From Darksidea phi (taxonomy: Eukaryota > Ascomycota > Dothideomycetes > Pleosporales > Lentitheciaceae): a stretch of DNA of 64,000 nt. Of the stretch, positions 23,610-34,769 are shown piece after piece (within the stretch, counting starts at the first letter, position 1; each line of letters opens with the position of its first letter). Under the pieces are notes generated by a model. That model saw nothing but the letters and a program-made list of their open reading frames with translations, was not told the origin of the DNA and did no database searches. The position numbers and the translations under genes were made by a program. The stretch is from the NCBI GenBank assembly GCA_030770425.1, contig JASJFT010000001.1:62001-126000 (forward strand), given 5' to 3'.

Positions 23610-24754
23610 GTTCATGAGACGGATGAGACGTGGGATGCGCTCCGGGTCCGATAAGAGCGATGGAGAGTCGGAATGGCTTACATAGTGCTGCAGTTGGAAA
23701 TAATAATCAGCACAACTTGACCCATGTGGCTATTTTTACATGAAGAATGCGACTTGATCATTTGATAGCTCGTCACTCACACATCACACTAGTTCCGAAA
23801 CGTCATCCCAAAGCTTCCAGTCCAGGGGGTACCGCACACTCGAAGTGCTGTAAAGACCTTTACTTCGATCCCATATCAACTCTACGCTGTGCACCTTTGA
23901 CAACTCATCCGCAACACCGTCCTAACCGCATTGCAATATCCCTCCACAGCGCTTCCCCGAAAGAGAGTGCCACATCTTCAATAGCTCTTTGTTGTATACA
24001 CAACAAGGGAGTCACTAATCTAACCGCTACCGTCAGCGAATACTACTTAGCGTCACAGAAGGGTTTCTATAGAGACGAGGCGTGGAAGGCTGCATTTCAT
24101 GTATATGTTGGGCTTGGGGTGAATTGGAATTGGAATTTGACTCGTGCCCCTATCCCCGGGGCGGGGGGGGGGCGGGGGGGGGGGGGGGGGGGGGGGGGGC
24201 GGGGCGGGGGGTCGCGGGGGGGGCGGGGGGGGGGGNNNNNNNNNTTCGACTCGCCTTTTTCCTGCCGCCCACTCACCCCCACCCCCCCCCCCCCCCCCCC
24301 CCAAAGAAAAGCATGACGCATAGAATACTAATGTACATGTTTAACGCAGAATAATATAAGGCGGCACTATGAGGAATTGGGGAGAGGGCAGAATGGCTTT
24401 GAATTGGTATGTATTTTGAACTTGTTATTTGCCTGCAGAAAGCTACCTAGATTGGGGGTTGATTTAGTCTTTATGAGTCTGGAGGGTTGGATACCCGCGG
24501 GCTGATAAAGAGAGAACCGAATATCGTAGGAACGGTGATTTGATTCACGCGTGTATACGCATGCTAAGCATTAGGCTAGGCTCCAAGCCAGCACAAAGCT
24601 TGCGCTACGGGTATATCTTCGGACTTCATCGTTACACCCCTCCCCTCCTCTGCCTGCTTCTTTATTGATACCGCATGGTTCGCCAAAGGAGTTACCTTAT
24701 GCATAGACAGAGCTCAGTCGCAGGTATTGGAAATCTATTTCCGACCGAGTCTTC
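23610..24754. other. Intergenic with homopolymer-flanked assembly gap
   Basis: 1.1 kb between convergent genes. It holds a G-tract, nine Ns and a C-tract (separate entry). Long ORFs crossing the tract are artefacts of Gly/Pro codons. Confidence 0.6.
24160..24302. other. Poly-G tract, 9-N gap, poly-C tract
   Basis: About 24160-24235 is almost pure G with sparse C, followed by Ns at 24236-24244, a short unique stretch, and then an almost pure C run to 24302. The number and arrangement of bases are likely unreliable here. Confidence 0.9.
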
Positions 24755-26134
24755 TCATATAGCCTGCCTCTTCCGGCCACCACCCCTCCTCCAATTCCAA
24801 AGCGCCTCCTGCGCAAACGTCCTTGCACTCAGATGCCCCTTCTCCCTCCCTGCCTCTTCTGTCAATGTCTCCACAACCCTACCTTCCTCTACGCAGGCCC
24901 AGAGCCCCGCCGCCATCGCGCTTCCTGCGTCCTCCATATCCACTTCGATATCGTCTTCATCGACCTCTTCTTCGTCTGGAGCTGGGTTCTTGGCTATTTG
25001 AACAGGTCCATCGGTCCGCTGCCGTACCTTCTCAAAACCGAACTCGCCCTGACCTAGTCTGTACAGGAGCCGGCCAAGAGTCTGGAATGCGATACAGCGT
25101 TGAGCGGGTACTGCGCTGCGGGCCATTACTGCTAGTTCTGGTATCGTGTACCCAGCTGCCTCTGGCGCATCGGCATGGTGATGCAAGCCTTTTGTGACGG
25201 GTAGTTCTCTTGCTACGCTAGGGGCTAGCAATTTCCCTTTGAAATCGAAGCGTAGGTCTGAAGCATTGTATGCTGTTTGGGAGGGGTGGTAGGGCGATTT
25301 CGTGTCGTTCGGATCGATAGGTGCCATCCAGGAAAGCGATGAAGGATCATAGGGTAGATTTGGGAAGTATTTTGTGTGAAGATTTTTGAGGAAGGCAGAG
25401 TCGGAGGGGTCGAGATCGGGTGGTTGCGTTGGTTGTGGGAAGTGGAATGAGCCGTGATCCGTCGCGGTGGCGAATGTAGCGGTTGTGGGCGGATTTGATA
25501 AGGTGGGAGGAGTAGGTGCTGGCTCTTCTTTGGCGGGTGGAGGGGGTAGAGCACTATTTGTATCAGAAGTCGCAAACGACACCTTTTTTGCGCCCTTGGT
25601 ATTCGTTTCTGATCTGCCATCATGGTCAGTCGCTTTCGCAATCGGAACCGGTAACTCCAGTCCTAAATCCCTCTCATTGCTCCCCTCATCAAGATTAGCC
25701 CTTCCGAGAAATTTCTGAATCAACGACGGAGGCAACGACGAAAATAGCTCCTCTCGCTCCTGCGCAATCTCCGCGGCCGACATTTCCGCAAGTCTCTGCC
25801 GATTCTCCTCATCGATTTGCCTCTTCTCTTCGTCCGGGTTAACGCTTGCGCTCGGCGTTTTCACGGGTTGCTCCGTATTCGCAGCTTGTTCTTGGGCTGC
25901 GCGCCGTTGTTTGAATGCCGAAACTCTAGGTGTCCGTTTCTTATGTGCTGGAAATCCGTTGACGTTTGCATTAAAAGTCGGTGCTGTTGGTGGATTGCCT
26001 GCGGGACGCTCTAAGATGTCGCCAACGAAGGCAGATGCGATGGGCGTTGGAGCTTTATTCTGCTCTGGGTCAACTATATCGCCGATGTCGGAATCTAAGT
26101 CAAAATATACACGCTCTCCCCGTGCGAACGACAT
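24755..26134 (-). CDS. RBA50: RNA polymerase II-associated protein RBA50/RPAP1-like
   Basis: Assembly and nuclear-import factor for RNA polymerase II (Rba50 in yeast, RPAP1 in animals). Single exon, 459 residues from ATG 26134. The start MSFARGERVYFDLDSDIGDI is family-like. The RPAP1_N block is near residues 125-160 (REELFSSLPPSLIQKFLGRA) and the RPAP1_C block near residues 285-370 (LRFDFKGKLLAPSVARELPV, then AQRCIAFQTLGRLLYRLGQG). The middle is Pro/Thr-rich and disordered. Acidic stretch DEEEVDEDDIEVDMED precedes the C-terminus. Fungal proteins are shorter than metazoan RPAP1 because the HEAT-like region is missing. SWI1 lies 454 bp upstream on the same strand. Confidence 0.85.
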   Translation of the reverse strand: MSFARGERVYFDLDSDIGDIVDPEQNKAPTPIASAFVGDILERPAGNPPTAPTFNANVNGFPAHKKRTPRVSAFKQRRAAQEQAANTEQPVKTPSASVNPDEEKRQIDEENRQRLAEMSAAEIAQEREELFSSLPPSLIQKFLGRANLDEGSNERDLGLELPVPIAKATDHDGRSETNTKGAKKVSFATSDTNSALPPPPAKEEPAPTPPTLSNPPTTATFATATDHGSFHFPQPTQPPDLDPSDSAFLKNLHTKYFPNLPYDPSSLSWMAPIDPNDTKSPYHPSQTAYNASDLRFDFKGKLLAPSVARELPVTKGLHHHADAPEAAGYTIPELAVMARSAVPAQRCIAFQTLGRLLYRLGQGEFGFEKVRQRTDGPVQIAKNPAPDEEEVDEDDIEVDMEDAGSAMAAGLWACVEEGRVVETLTEEAGREKGHLSARTFAQEALWNWRRGGGRKRQAI

Positions 26135-26588
26135 GTTGCAGGCGTATTGTGTGAGTGCGGGGTGGAGGAATGGTGGGATGGGCAGCAGGAAGTTTGAAAG
26201 GTCCGGGTGCCGCTAGTGCTCGCTTACACCTTTCACAGACCATGCCTGCATTGGGCAACAAACGTTACGCATTTGGCAGGCTTTGGGATGATTGTCGTTC
26301 AATATTGCTACAAACGCCGCATGATGAGTGAGATTGGAAGGTGCTGAAACCAAGAGGATGTGAGATGAAAATAACGGCAACCGGAAAGACGTGGAACAAG
26401 TTGGCGCCAAACGGTGTTTCATAATAACACAGTGGTGGTAGGAACTGAGATACATTCCACAAGAGTCGTACCACGCCGTCCCCAATATCCCCCACCCTCG
26501 CACCCCGACTAGCACTGGTGTTGCCAGATCCAAAAATCCCCCTAATGCGCCCGCAAATGTCCGATTTTCAAATGGTATACAGCAATGT
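26135..26588. other. Intergenic between SWI1 and RBA50
   Basis: 454 bp on a shared strand direction, with SWI1 3' UTR and RBA50 promoter. No further gene found. Confidence 0.5.
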
Positions 26589-29510
26589 TCAGTTCTCTGC
26601 AAGATACCCAAGCCCGCAGAATTGCCTCAAAGATTTCGAATCCAACGTAGTCGACAAAAGTGCACCAAGCACCGTCTCTTTTTTGGGAAGAATATCTGCC
26701 TTGACCTTCCAGGTACTGCCTCCAAAATCGAACTCCTCCATGTCATCATCGCTGTCGTCGTCCTCTTCCGTATGAGTCACTCCATTCGTTTGCACGCTCT
26801 TCACCAGTGGCTCTGCACCCTTCGACTTGTCACCCAAACGTTTCAGCATTGAGAGAGCCCGATGCACGATAAGCTGGAAGCCTTCTCGGTCCTCCGGCAT
26901 ATGCCGCTGGCCGCGAAGGTTTGGCTGAGGCGGTGGGTGCGGCATGCTCGCATCAATTGAACCGAGCGATATGGCGAATTTGAGCAGACTAAAAGCCCAG
27001 TCATCGTCGGCCTCCAGCCAGGACCGACACACCCCGCTCTCGGGCCCTGGAGCTAAGCTCGCAACAATGTCCGCAGCGAGCATGCCTTGCATAAGGTACG
27101 GTTTTCGTGCTTCCGCAATGCGCGCTTCGAAATTTTTGACGTCTTTAGGCCGCGTTGCTGTTATATCTTGGTATCTACCTTGAGTGCGGTCTGGAACAAC
27201 AGCAATCGCGAGCGCAAAAGTACGTGTCAAAAGATCGTACGGGGGATCTGAGGTGGCCTCGTTGACGAAGATCTGTTTGTAATATGTCCGGTTGGGATCA
27301 TCCCGTGCGAGTAACTTGGCCAAACTATCGACAGCCGAAGGAAGGTAGCGGTGAATTTTCGGGTTGTACGACGTGAACCTGGTAGGTACGTCTGGCGAGT
27401 TGGGACGTGGGCTTGGCGCAAATGCACAGAGGAAGTGTAAAACAGCGTATGCATCTTCTCGCGAAGGCAGTGCGATCTTTGTGCTCGTGTTGGAGAAGAA
27501 CGTGATGAGGTCCTTCATGAAGTCGAAGGTATTAATATGGGAACGGAGTAGAAGCACACGGGTGCCGACGAGCCGTATGGCATTCGAAAGGAACTTTAGC
27601 ACTGGAGGTGAGGACAAGGCGCCGTGGTTTATCTCTAAGAAGGACAGGTTGCGGAGGATTGAGGTAATTGCGAGTAGACGATCCGCGGTCCGATCTAGGT
27701 CGTAATCTTTGGTGCCAAATTGAGGGTGGTTCTGAACTGTGTTGATCTCGGTTTCACAGTGATGAATAACGTCCTCGTACAGCATGAGATCGATAATGTC
27801 GGTCACCTCCGGATTGTCGTTGGCTAGCAGCTCCAACTGCTCCTCTGCATAGTCCACCAACACATCTATAAGGTCTTCGCATTGCTCGAGCTCCACCTGA
27901 AGTTTTTGTTCGTAGGTTAGCTTCGAAAGAGTATCTAACGCTAGCCTCGTCTCTGCGTGGAGTCCAGACCGAATGCTCATCGTGAGCGCTTGTATGTTGA
28001 CCACGCCCATTTCTCGCAGTTCAGGTACATTCGGCATGGTTCGTATCCTGTCATCGATTGCCACTTGTAACCGATCCCCGAATGTGAGCAGGCCATATGT
28101 CTCGTTGAGGGTGTACGCAGCCGGTCTGTACCATCCATCTTCCGTTATAAAGAACTTTTTCCTGGGTGGAGCTAGGGTCGCAGCATCTGTTTCTGCTGGC
28201 TTAGAGGGCGATATATTGGCCTGAACAGCATCCTGTCCCGGGCCAGGAGTCCCCTCAAGTGGCCGACTCATGCTTTTCCGATGTTGACTCGCGGGCTCTG
28301 CTTGCGGGGTACTTGACCCATTGACCAACGCTGGCGAAGCCCTACTCTGTATCGGAGTGGATTGCGGTGGTTGTGAGGGCTGTTCAAAGTGCGTTTGTTG
28401 CTGCTGCTGCATGCCTGCATCGGACTGTCGCTGTTGCTGCTGCATTGCTGTCTTTCGTTGCAATTGCTGCAGATACTCTTGTTGTGCTGCTGAAGCGCTG
28501 TTCTGCGCCCCGGGCACCGCGCTCCTAGTTGGCGACATTTGCTGGCTCACTTGTCCCATTTGCCCTTGCACCGAGCTCACAGTTTTCAACTGCTGCTGTT
28601 TTTGTAGATACGCGGCTTCGTAGAGGCTCAGGTTGTGTTCATACACAAGTCGGAATTCTTCGGGTGCGGTCGGAAACTGCTGTGGATTTATCCCCATCAA
28701 CTGCGAGACTTGGGGCCAGAGGTTGTTCTGCGTGACGGACCGGAAGCCTTTGTACTTCATCAATACAATCATGTACAGCTGATGGAGGGGAATAATGCGA
28801 CCGGCAACCTGCGGGCGAGGATTGAAAGGCCGTCGATGCTGGTCCATCAAGGCTTTGACATTGTTCATGAAGGCCTGCGCCTGCATCTGCTGTTGTTGTT
28901 GGGGGTTCTGCATCTGGCTCTGCATCATGCGCGCCTGCATTCCGGGATGCTGACCGGCAGCACCGGGCACCTGGCCGGTCTGGTGCCTCTGTTGTGCTGC
29001 CATGTTGCTTGCGGCCAGACTACCTAACTGTTGTTGTTGCGCTTGGAGCCGCATGGCATATGCCCTTTGTGCGTCCTGTTGTCGACTTTGCAGATTCTGC
29101 GACAGTTGGACCGACTGCACGGGGAACTGGCCCCCGGCATTTGTATCGAATCCTTGGGCCATGGGGGAGGGCTGTTGTGGGAATCCCATGGGAGACATCT
29201 GTGGCGCGTGGGGGTTTTGCGCCGGCGATGCGGTCTGCATCCTTTGCGGCGGCATTTGGCCAGGGCGGAAGTGCTGGTTCTGCATCGTCGGGGACGGCGT
29301 GTGGGAGAAGCCCTGCTGGAAGCCGAATTGAGGCTGCTGGGATGGGGTTTGGGAGCGCGACAAAGTCGCGCCTGTCGAATCGCGTTTCTGGGGTATCGAC
29401 GACATGGGGTAGGCGGCACGCGTGCCATTCATCTGGGGATTGGCAATGGCGCTGGGGTCAATGAAGCTCGAGGGATCGTACATCCCGTTCTGCGGCGACT
29501 GGAAGTCCAT
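26589..29510 (-). CDS. SWI1: SWI/SNF subunit Swi1 (ARID/BRIGHT domain)
   Basis: DNA-binding ARID subunit of the SWI/SNF chromatin remodeller. Single exon, 973 residues. Residues 1-210 are Gln/Pro/Met-rich and disordered. The ARID lies at about residues 213-297, running from FMNNVKALMDQHRRPF through RIIPLHQLYMIVLMKYKGF and NNLWPQVSQLMGI. Poly-Gln runs (QQQRQSDAGMQQQQQTHFEQ) follow, then a folded C-terminal half from about residue 455 to the end with the helical Swi1-type region (VPELREMGVVNIQALTMSIR). An acidic DDDSDDDMEEFDFG lies near the end. Length and domain order fit filamentous-fungal Swi1. Poly-Q segments may be prion-like as in yeast Swi1, which is inference only. Confidence 0.88.
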   Translation of the reverse strand: MDFQSPQNGMYDPSSFIDPSAIANPQMNGTRAAYPMSSIPQKRDSTGATLSRSQTPSQQPQFGFQQGFSHTPSPTMQNQHFRPGQMPPQRMQTASPAQNPHAPQMSPMGFPQQPSPMAQGFDTNAGGQFPVQSVQLSQNLQSRQQDAQRAYAMRLQAQQQQLGSLAASNMAAQQRHQTGQVPGAAGQHPGMQARMMQSQMQNPQQQQQMQAQAFMNNVKALMDQHRRPFNPRPQVAGRIIPLHQLYMIVLMKYKGFRSVTQNNLWPQVSQLMGINPQQFPTAPEEFRLVYEHNLSLYEAAYLQKQQQLKTVSSVQGQMGQVSQQMSPTRSAVPGAQNSASAAQQEYLQQLQRKTAMQQQQRQSDAGMQQQQQTHFEQPSQPPQSTPIQSRASPALVNGSSTPQAEPASQHRKSMSRPLEGTPGPGQDAVQANISPSKPAETDAATLAPPRKKFFITEDGWYRPAAYTLNETYGLLTFGDRLQVAIDDRIRTMPNVPELREMGVVNIQALTMSIRSGLHAETRLALDTLSKLTYEQKLQVELEQCEDLIDVLVDYAEEQLELLANDNPEVTDIIDLMLYEDVIHHCETEINTVQNHPQFGTKDYDLDRTADRLLAITSILRNLSFLEINHGALSSPPVLKFLSNAIRLVGTRVLLLRSHINTFDFMKDLITFFSNTSTKIALPSREDAYAVLHFLCAFAPSPRPNSPDVPTRFTSYNPKIHRYLPSAVDSLAKLLARDDPNRTYYKQIFVNEATSDPPYDLLTRTFALAIAVVPDRTQGRYQDITATRPKDVKNFEARIAEARKPYLMQGMLAADIVASLAPGPESGVCRSWLEADDDWAFSLLKFAISLGSIDASMPHPPPQPNLRGQRHMPEDREGFQLIVHRALSMLKRLGDKSKGAEPLVKSVQTNGVTHTEEDDDSDDDMEEFDFGGSTWKVKADILPKKETVLGALLSTTLDSKSLRQFCGLGYLAEN

Positions 29511-31502
29511 GGCGCGCGGTCACCACGGGGGGTGCAAGAGAATGGATGGCGAGGCGTGACGGAGGCGGAGACGAGGGAGACTGATCGGCTACGCACAGAG
29601 GTGCATTCGATCCACCTAGACAAAGATCCATTAGCGGCCATGATGATGTTTGGGGCGCGCCCATGGACGCGGCACGCCGACGCAGCCCCATGGTGCCAGG
29701 CAGGCCAGGTCGCGGGAGGACACGAAGGTGAAGGGATACACACCGCACAAAGAGAGACAGGCGCTACAAGGGCGTGCTCATCAGGGCTGCACGGGGACGG
29801 TCCGTCTGGGATGTGGGCGATAGATTCACGTACCGCACGATCTTGGACGCGATTTGCGCGGCTATGGGGGACGTTGAGCGGAGAGGAGAATCAGGAAGCC
29901 GCATCCTTGGCGGACGGCAGACGCTAAATAGTCACGGGACCGGGCCAGCACCTGGGCCATGGGCACATAGAGCAGTGCGAAGCAGCGCGACGACGACAGC
30001 AGCAATTCCGCATCGCAACCCCTCGAAAGCCTCAGAGGCAACAGACGTCTGCATAAGGATCCGAACACGCGTTCGCGCGCGCGAGCCAGTCGAGTGGCTG
30101 CTTTACCGGCTCTCAAGCCCAGTCTAGCCCTAATTGCATGATCCGGGTCATTTTGCCCGCTGTAACACGGTGGAACACATGTCTCTCTCCACTTATTACA
30201 TCACCGACAGCTTGCGCGCCTGTCGTCCTGTTATCTTTCGTTGGGCCAGACCTCCCGGTTCGTCCGTGGGCGCCGCCAACCTCCAGCCCCCATCTCGTGA
30301 GCGATGCCTCTCCAAACTCTTCACGACCCGCCGGTGGCGCCATCATTTTCCTTTTGCCAGCTCTGAGGGAACACATCTGATGTCCGCAACAAGCCAGCAC
30401 ACCGAACTACCGTACGACTTGACTCTGTCCGGGCCTATCTTGTCCGGCAGTCCGCGGTAGGCCGCCCGGCTGGGGTGCTCTAGTTGGAAAGCGCTCAGAC
30501 ACTTTGAACCTCCTGTCTTGCAAGACAAGTTCATGACGGCTAACTGTTGCTGTTTCTGGGCATCGAAAGGGCCATGTGGATCCGGATTCGCTCCGTTGAG
30601 CACGCCGCCGAATGACTAGGGTGGCCCTTATTCCCATGCGCTCCTCCCGCCATTTACCTTACCTGTGGCCTTCTGTATACGCTGCAGTCTCCGCTCCTCC
30701 CAAGCAGCGAGGCTGCTGGCCGAGGGCGAAGGAATGACACGATGACTGCAGTCCGTGGTTGGCTGCCAAGGGTCTAGCATCTGGGCCGCTTTGAGTTGAT
30801 AATGGGGGGATGTGCAGCTCATTGAGTGAACCTTGTTTGGCCCTCAACCAGGACACTGTGCCACTGTTCCTCGGCTTGTCTTCTGAGGGACTAGTAGCGC
30901 CGTCCTCGATTTTCAGATATGCAGAAGCAAAGTGGATTGCGGCCAGTTGTACTTCGCAACGCTTTATTACCTTTAATACCATGGACCGTCTTGATTTATC
31001 ACGGTCGCTACAACTTATTTTATGCCATCTGCTGCTAGATAGCAAAGAGAGAACACCAACCGTCCGCCGGAGCAAGCGGTGAAACCTGTCGAACATGGTT
31101 GGGTTCTCATGTGTCGTGCATCGGCCCGCGTTTGGGATCATTAAGGCCCATGACTTGGTGCCATAAAAAGGGATGGTGGAGGGCTGCAAGGGTGCTCGAC
31201 GGTAGGTCTCTCAAGAAGCTTCTCTCTCAACGGCTCTGTTACACTCTAATGAGCTCCGTCAAGTTCTAGACAGGAGCAAGAGTAGTGCTAATGTGTGAAT
31301 CCATGGGCTATCACACGGCACGTGACTTTTACAATATCGGGCTTGGCGCTTGACTTTCCGACCGCAACCTGGAGCTTCCTCAGCATTCGAGAAGGCGAAC
31401 ACATCAACACGCGCGCCATCCCACAATCCAACACTCGCTCCCACTGCAACAGGCCGAAGCTCTACCCCGCAGACACGCGCACCCGCAAATCCTATATTGA
31501 TC
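29511..31502. other. Intergenic, divergent promoters of SWI1 and RPT3
   Basis: 2.0 kb between two diverging start codons. It contains a CACGTGA box at 31319-31325, 178 bp before the RPT3 ATG. ORFs such as 30659-31189 (-) lack recognisable domains and I do not call them. Confidence 0.5.
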
Positions 31503-32870
31503 ATGGCCGACGCCGCCGTTGAGAACCCGGCCAACACAATCCCGCCACACAAGAAGCAGCTGCCCTCGTCAATACCCAACTTCGATTCCCTAGAGGGCTT
31601 CTCGACAGATGGCAACGATGACTATTCCACCTTCAAGAAGCTCCAGCGACAGCTAGAGTGCGTATCACTAAGATGACTACAACAGATACACGAGGCTAAC
31701 ATCAGCCAGGTATATCCACCTACAAGAAGAATACATCAAGGATGAGCAAAGAAGCCTAAAGCGAGAGTTAGTGCGGGCACAGGAAGAGATCAAGCGTATT
31801 CAGAGCGTGCCGCTGGTGATAGGGCAGTTTATGGAGGCCATCGACCAGAAGTATGTCATCACACAAACAGCGACCGCAGGGGCGATATTAACTTGTACAG
31901 CACCGGTATCGTGCAATCGTCCACCGGTTCGAACTACGTCGTGCGAATCCTCTCCACCCTCGACCGCGAACTTCTCAAGCCGTCGTCCTCCGTTGCCCTA
32001 CATCGTCATTCAAATGCGCTGGTCGATATTCTCCCCCCGGAGGCCGATTCCTCCATCGCTATGCTTGGTCAGGATGAGAAGCCCGATGTGACCTACGCAG
32101 ATGTTGGTGGCTTGGATATGCAGAAGCAAGAGATCCGGGAAGCTGTGGAGTTGCCGTTGACACACTTCGACCTCTACAAACAGATCGGCATCGACCCGCC
32201 GCGTGGTGTGTTGCTGTACGGACCTCCAGGAACCGGAAAGACTATGTTGGTGAAGGCAGTCGCAAACAGCACAACAGCATCTTTCATCCGCGTGGTGGGC
32301 TCAGAGTTTGTGCAAAAATATCTAGGCGAGGGCCCGCGTATGGTACGCGATGTGTTCCGAATGGCGCGTGAAAACTCACCATCAATTATCTTCATTGATG
32401 AGATCGATGCTATCGCTACCAAGCGATTTGACGCGCAGACAGGTGCCGACCGTGAGGTCCAGCGTATTTTGCTCGAATTGCTCAATCAGATGGACGGTTT
32501 CGACCAAACATCGAATGTCAAGGTCATCATGGCGACCAATCGTGCCGATACCCTCGACCCTGCGCTTCTGCGTCCGGGTCGTCTCGACCGAAAGATTGAG
32601 TTCCCCTCTCTCCGAGACCGCCGCGAGCGCCGACTTATCTTCGGTACTATCGCCAGCAAGATGAGCTTGTCACCTGAGGTCGACCTGGATAGCCTGATTG
32701 TGCGGAACGATCCGTTGTCTGGTGCTGTCATCGCGGCTATCATGCAGGAGGCGGGGTTGAGGGCTGTGCGGAAGAATAGGTACAACATCATTCAGAGCGA
32801 TTTGGAGGATGCGTACGCTAGCCAAGTTAAGGGAGCAACCGAGGCGGATAAGTTCGACTTCTACAAATAA
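31503..32870 (+). CDS. RPT3: 26S proteasome regulatory ATPase Rpt3 (6B)
   Basis: One of six AAA ATPases in the 19S base ring; unfolds substrates and threads them into the 20S core. Exons 31503-31657, 31710-31850 and 31901-32870, introns 52 and 50 nt, 421 residues. The coiled coil (residues about 45-90) precedes the OB domain with the Rpt3-specific [20 protein letters not shown], then AAA with Walker A GPPGTGKT at 206-213, Walker B IIFIDEID at about 261-268, and arginine fingers in the [14 protein letters not shown] block. The C-terminus ends DKFDFYK, which is the Rpt3 tail close to the HbYX-like motif. Both splice junctions restore the conserved frame. Length matches orthologues (418-428). 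Confidence 0.96.
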
Positions 32871-34569
32871 AGTAGATGCCATGGGGCTGGGGACTGGAGC
32901 GAGAAGCGAGTGGTAGCTCTTTGTACATTACAATAGAAATGGACATCATCCTGGCGAAAGTCTTTCAGCGCACACTTCGTGTATTGCGGACGAGAAGAAA
33001 CTGTTTCTCACATTAGTACATCTTGAAAGGGTATAATTGGACGAAGACGGTTTGCTGTTGGCACAAGGCGTATAGTGTCCTCGCTGTGGTATATTGTCCA
33101 AATGAGCTTGGTGGCTATATCGTGCGATGCATCTTCATTTGCATGAGCCTTTCAAGTGTCGCTGTAGTTGGGCAGACATTAGGCCGCGTTGAGTATCTGA
33201 CCTTTTCTGAATACATCGTTTCATGTGGCAAATCACATGTTGCAATCAGAAGGTATGCAAAACGTGAAACTCCGCTATCTACGGGCGACCCTTTAGTAGC
33301 TGCCCCAGTGATGGAGCAGGGTACGTATGGATGTATAGATGATTAAGTCGGTTAGTATAGAGATTGGTTCTGACGTATAGGGAGGGAGCCAGATTATGAG
33401 GGTAGAGTGGAGCAGAAAGTCGGGCGAGGTGGCAGGGAGGAAGTCCAGGAGCAACTTTGGGGGTAGACTGTTGACAGGATTGGGGAGGGTAAGGAGGAGA
33501 GAGCGAGATTGGGGAGGGCGGAGTAGGTTCAGATGAAGCGGCCTGTTCATCTGTCAGACGTGAAGAGGGTGGGAGCCTGGTGAAGTCGTCGTGGTTGTAT
33601 TGTCAGCGAGCTTCTAGTGGGCACCCTGGGGTAATCATGATCACGTAGACGAAGTAGCCGTCAGGCAGCAATCACGGGAATCTGCGGACTTGTATAGCGG
33701 GTTGTGGTGTGTTCACTTGGGCGACGTAGTAGTCTCGTCCGTTTTGGAAACTAATGACTAGGAAAAATCTTAGTTAGATACTGCGGTCCTTCGCCTTACT
33801 TTACGGTCATGACTACGTGCTGGATGGCTATCTGTTCATGGACAGAGCAGTCCATAGGCTTCCGAAGACCAAGACGTCGGCTTATCAGCACTCGAGAGTT
33901 CGTTGTTCTAGCGAGGTCAACCGCGCATGGCTCAGAGAAGGGAAAACTCTAGACGGGGCATTGCCGTGGACTATGCACCGGTGGGTACCAGAGCAGAATA
34001 GAGGGAAGCAGTGACGTTAAGAGGACGCGTGACATGTACATGGCTCAGGTGATGGGCGACAGACGCTCAAGACGGAACAACAACCAGGGACCGTGGAAAT
34101 ACCCAACATTCCTACTGCACGAGACGACGCGACGCTGAAGCGAAGTCGAAACAACGGGGCTCGGAAGAGCGACGCGTAGAGTCCCGAAACGCGACGGACA
34201 AAAACAAAGGCGTGATGAGCGACAGCGCACTGTAGGCAACGACAAGTATTAGTGAGTCGAAAGGTCATATGAACACGTCAAGGAACACGGCAGATGGGCC
34301 CTGGACAGGCACCGCTGGTCCACGAGGCTACAGAACCAATGAGGGGGGATCAAATGAGGTCGAGGTCCACCTGGGTGACGAAGTCGAACATCGAAGTCGG
34401 AGGGAGAGGGGAGGGGGGAACGAGCAGCAGAACGTGGGAGAGGCCAACACCCCAACAGCGCGCCCGGTACAAGCCAGGGCATGATCCAGTCAGCGGGCCG
34501 TCCGCCTATTTTCTGGGCTGGCCTCAGATCAATCGCAGTTTAATCCTGCCTAAAGCGGGTTGGTCTGAT
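32871..34569. other. Intergenic between RPT3 and histone H1
   Basis: About 1.7 kb upstream of the H1 core promoter. A CCAAT motif is at 34336-34340. Short ORFs on both strands (33293-33550 -, 34249-34482 -) have no recognisable content. Confidence 0.5.
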
Positions 34570-34769
34570 CTGAGAGAGGTTGATCTGGAGTGCACCTACT
34601 GGCTTAGCGAGAGTATATAAGGCCCCATCCCCCGCCGCTCGCGCATCTCCCACCCTGCATTTCAGTTCCCAAGCTTCCACCACCACGTCCACCGCGCCGA
34701 TTTCCAAGTCCGACCCCTCGTTAGGCACACCAGACAGTCGTCTACAAGTCCCTACTCGTATCACCAACA
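34570..34769 (+). promoter_or_regulatory. Histone H1 core promoter with TATA box
   Basis: TATATAA at 34614-34620, preceded by two GATCTG-type repeats (34566-34588) and followed by a CT-rich leader of about 115 nt before ATG 34770. A CCAAT box is 275 bp further upstream. This arrangement suggests a strongly expressed gene. Confidence 0.6.

Noticed and set aside
23747..24354. Gly- and Pro-rich ORFs across the N gap
   Set aside because: They arise from the homopolymer tracts.
30659..31189. 176-codon ORF on the minus strand in the SWI1-RPT3 interval
   Set aside because: No family resemblance and in a divergent promoter region.
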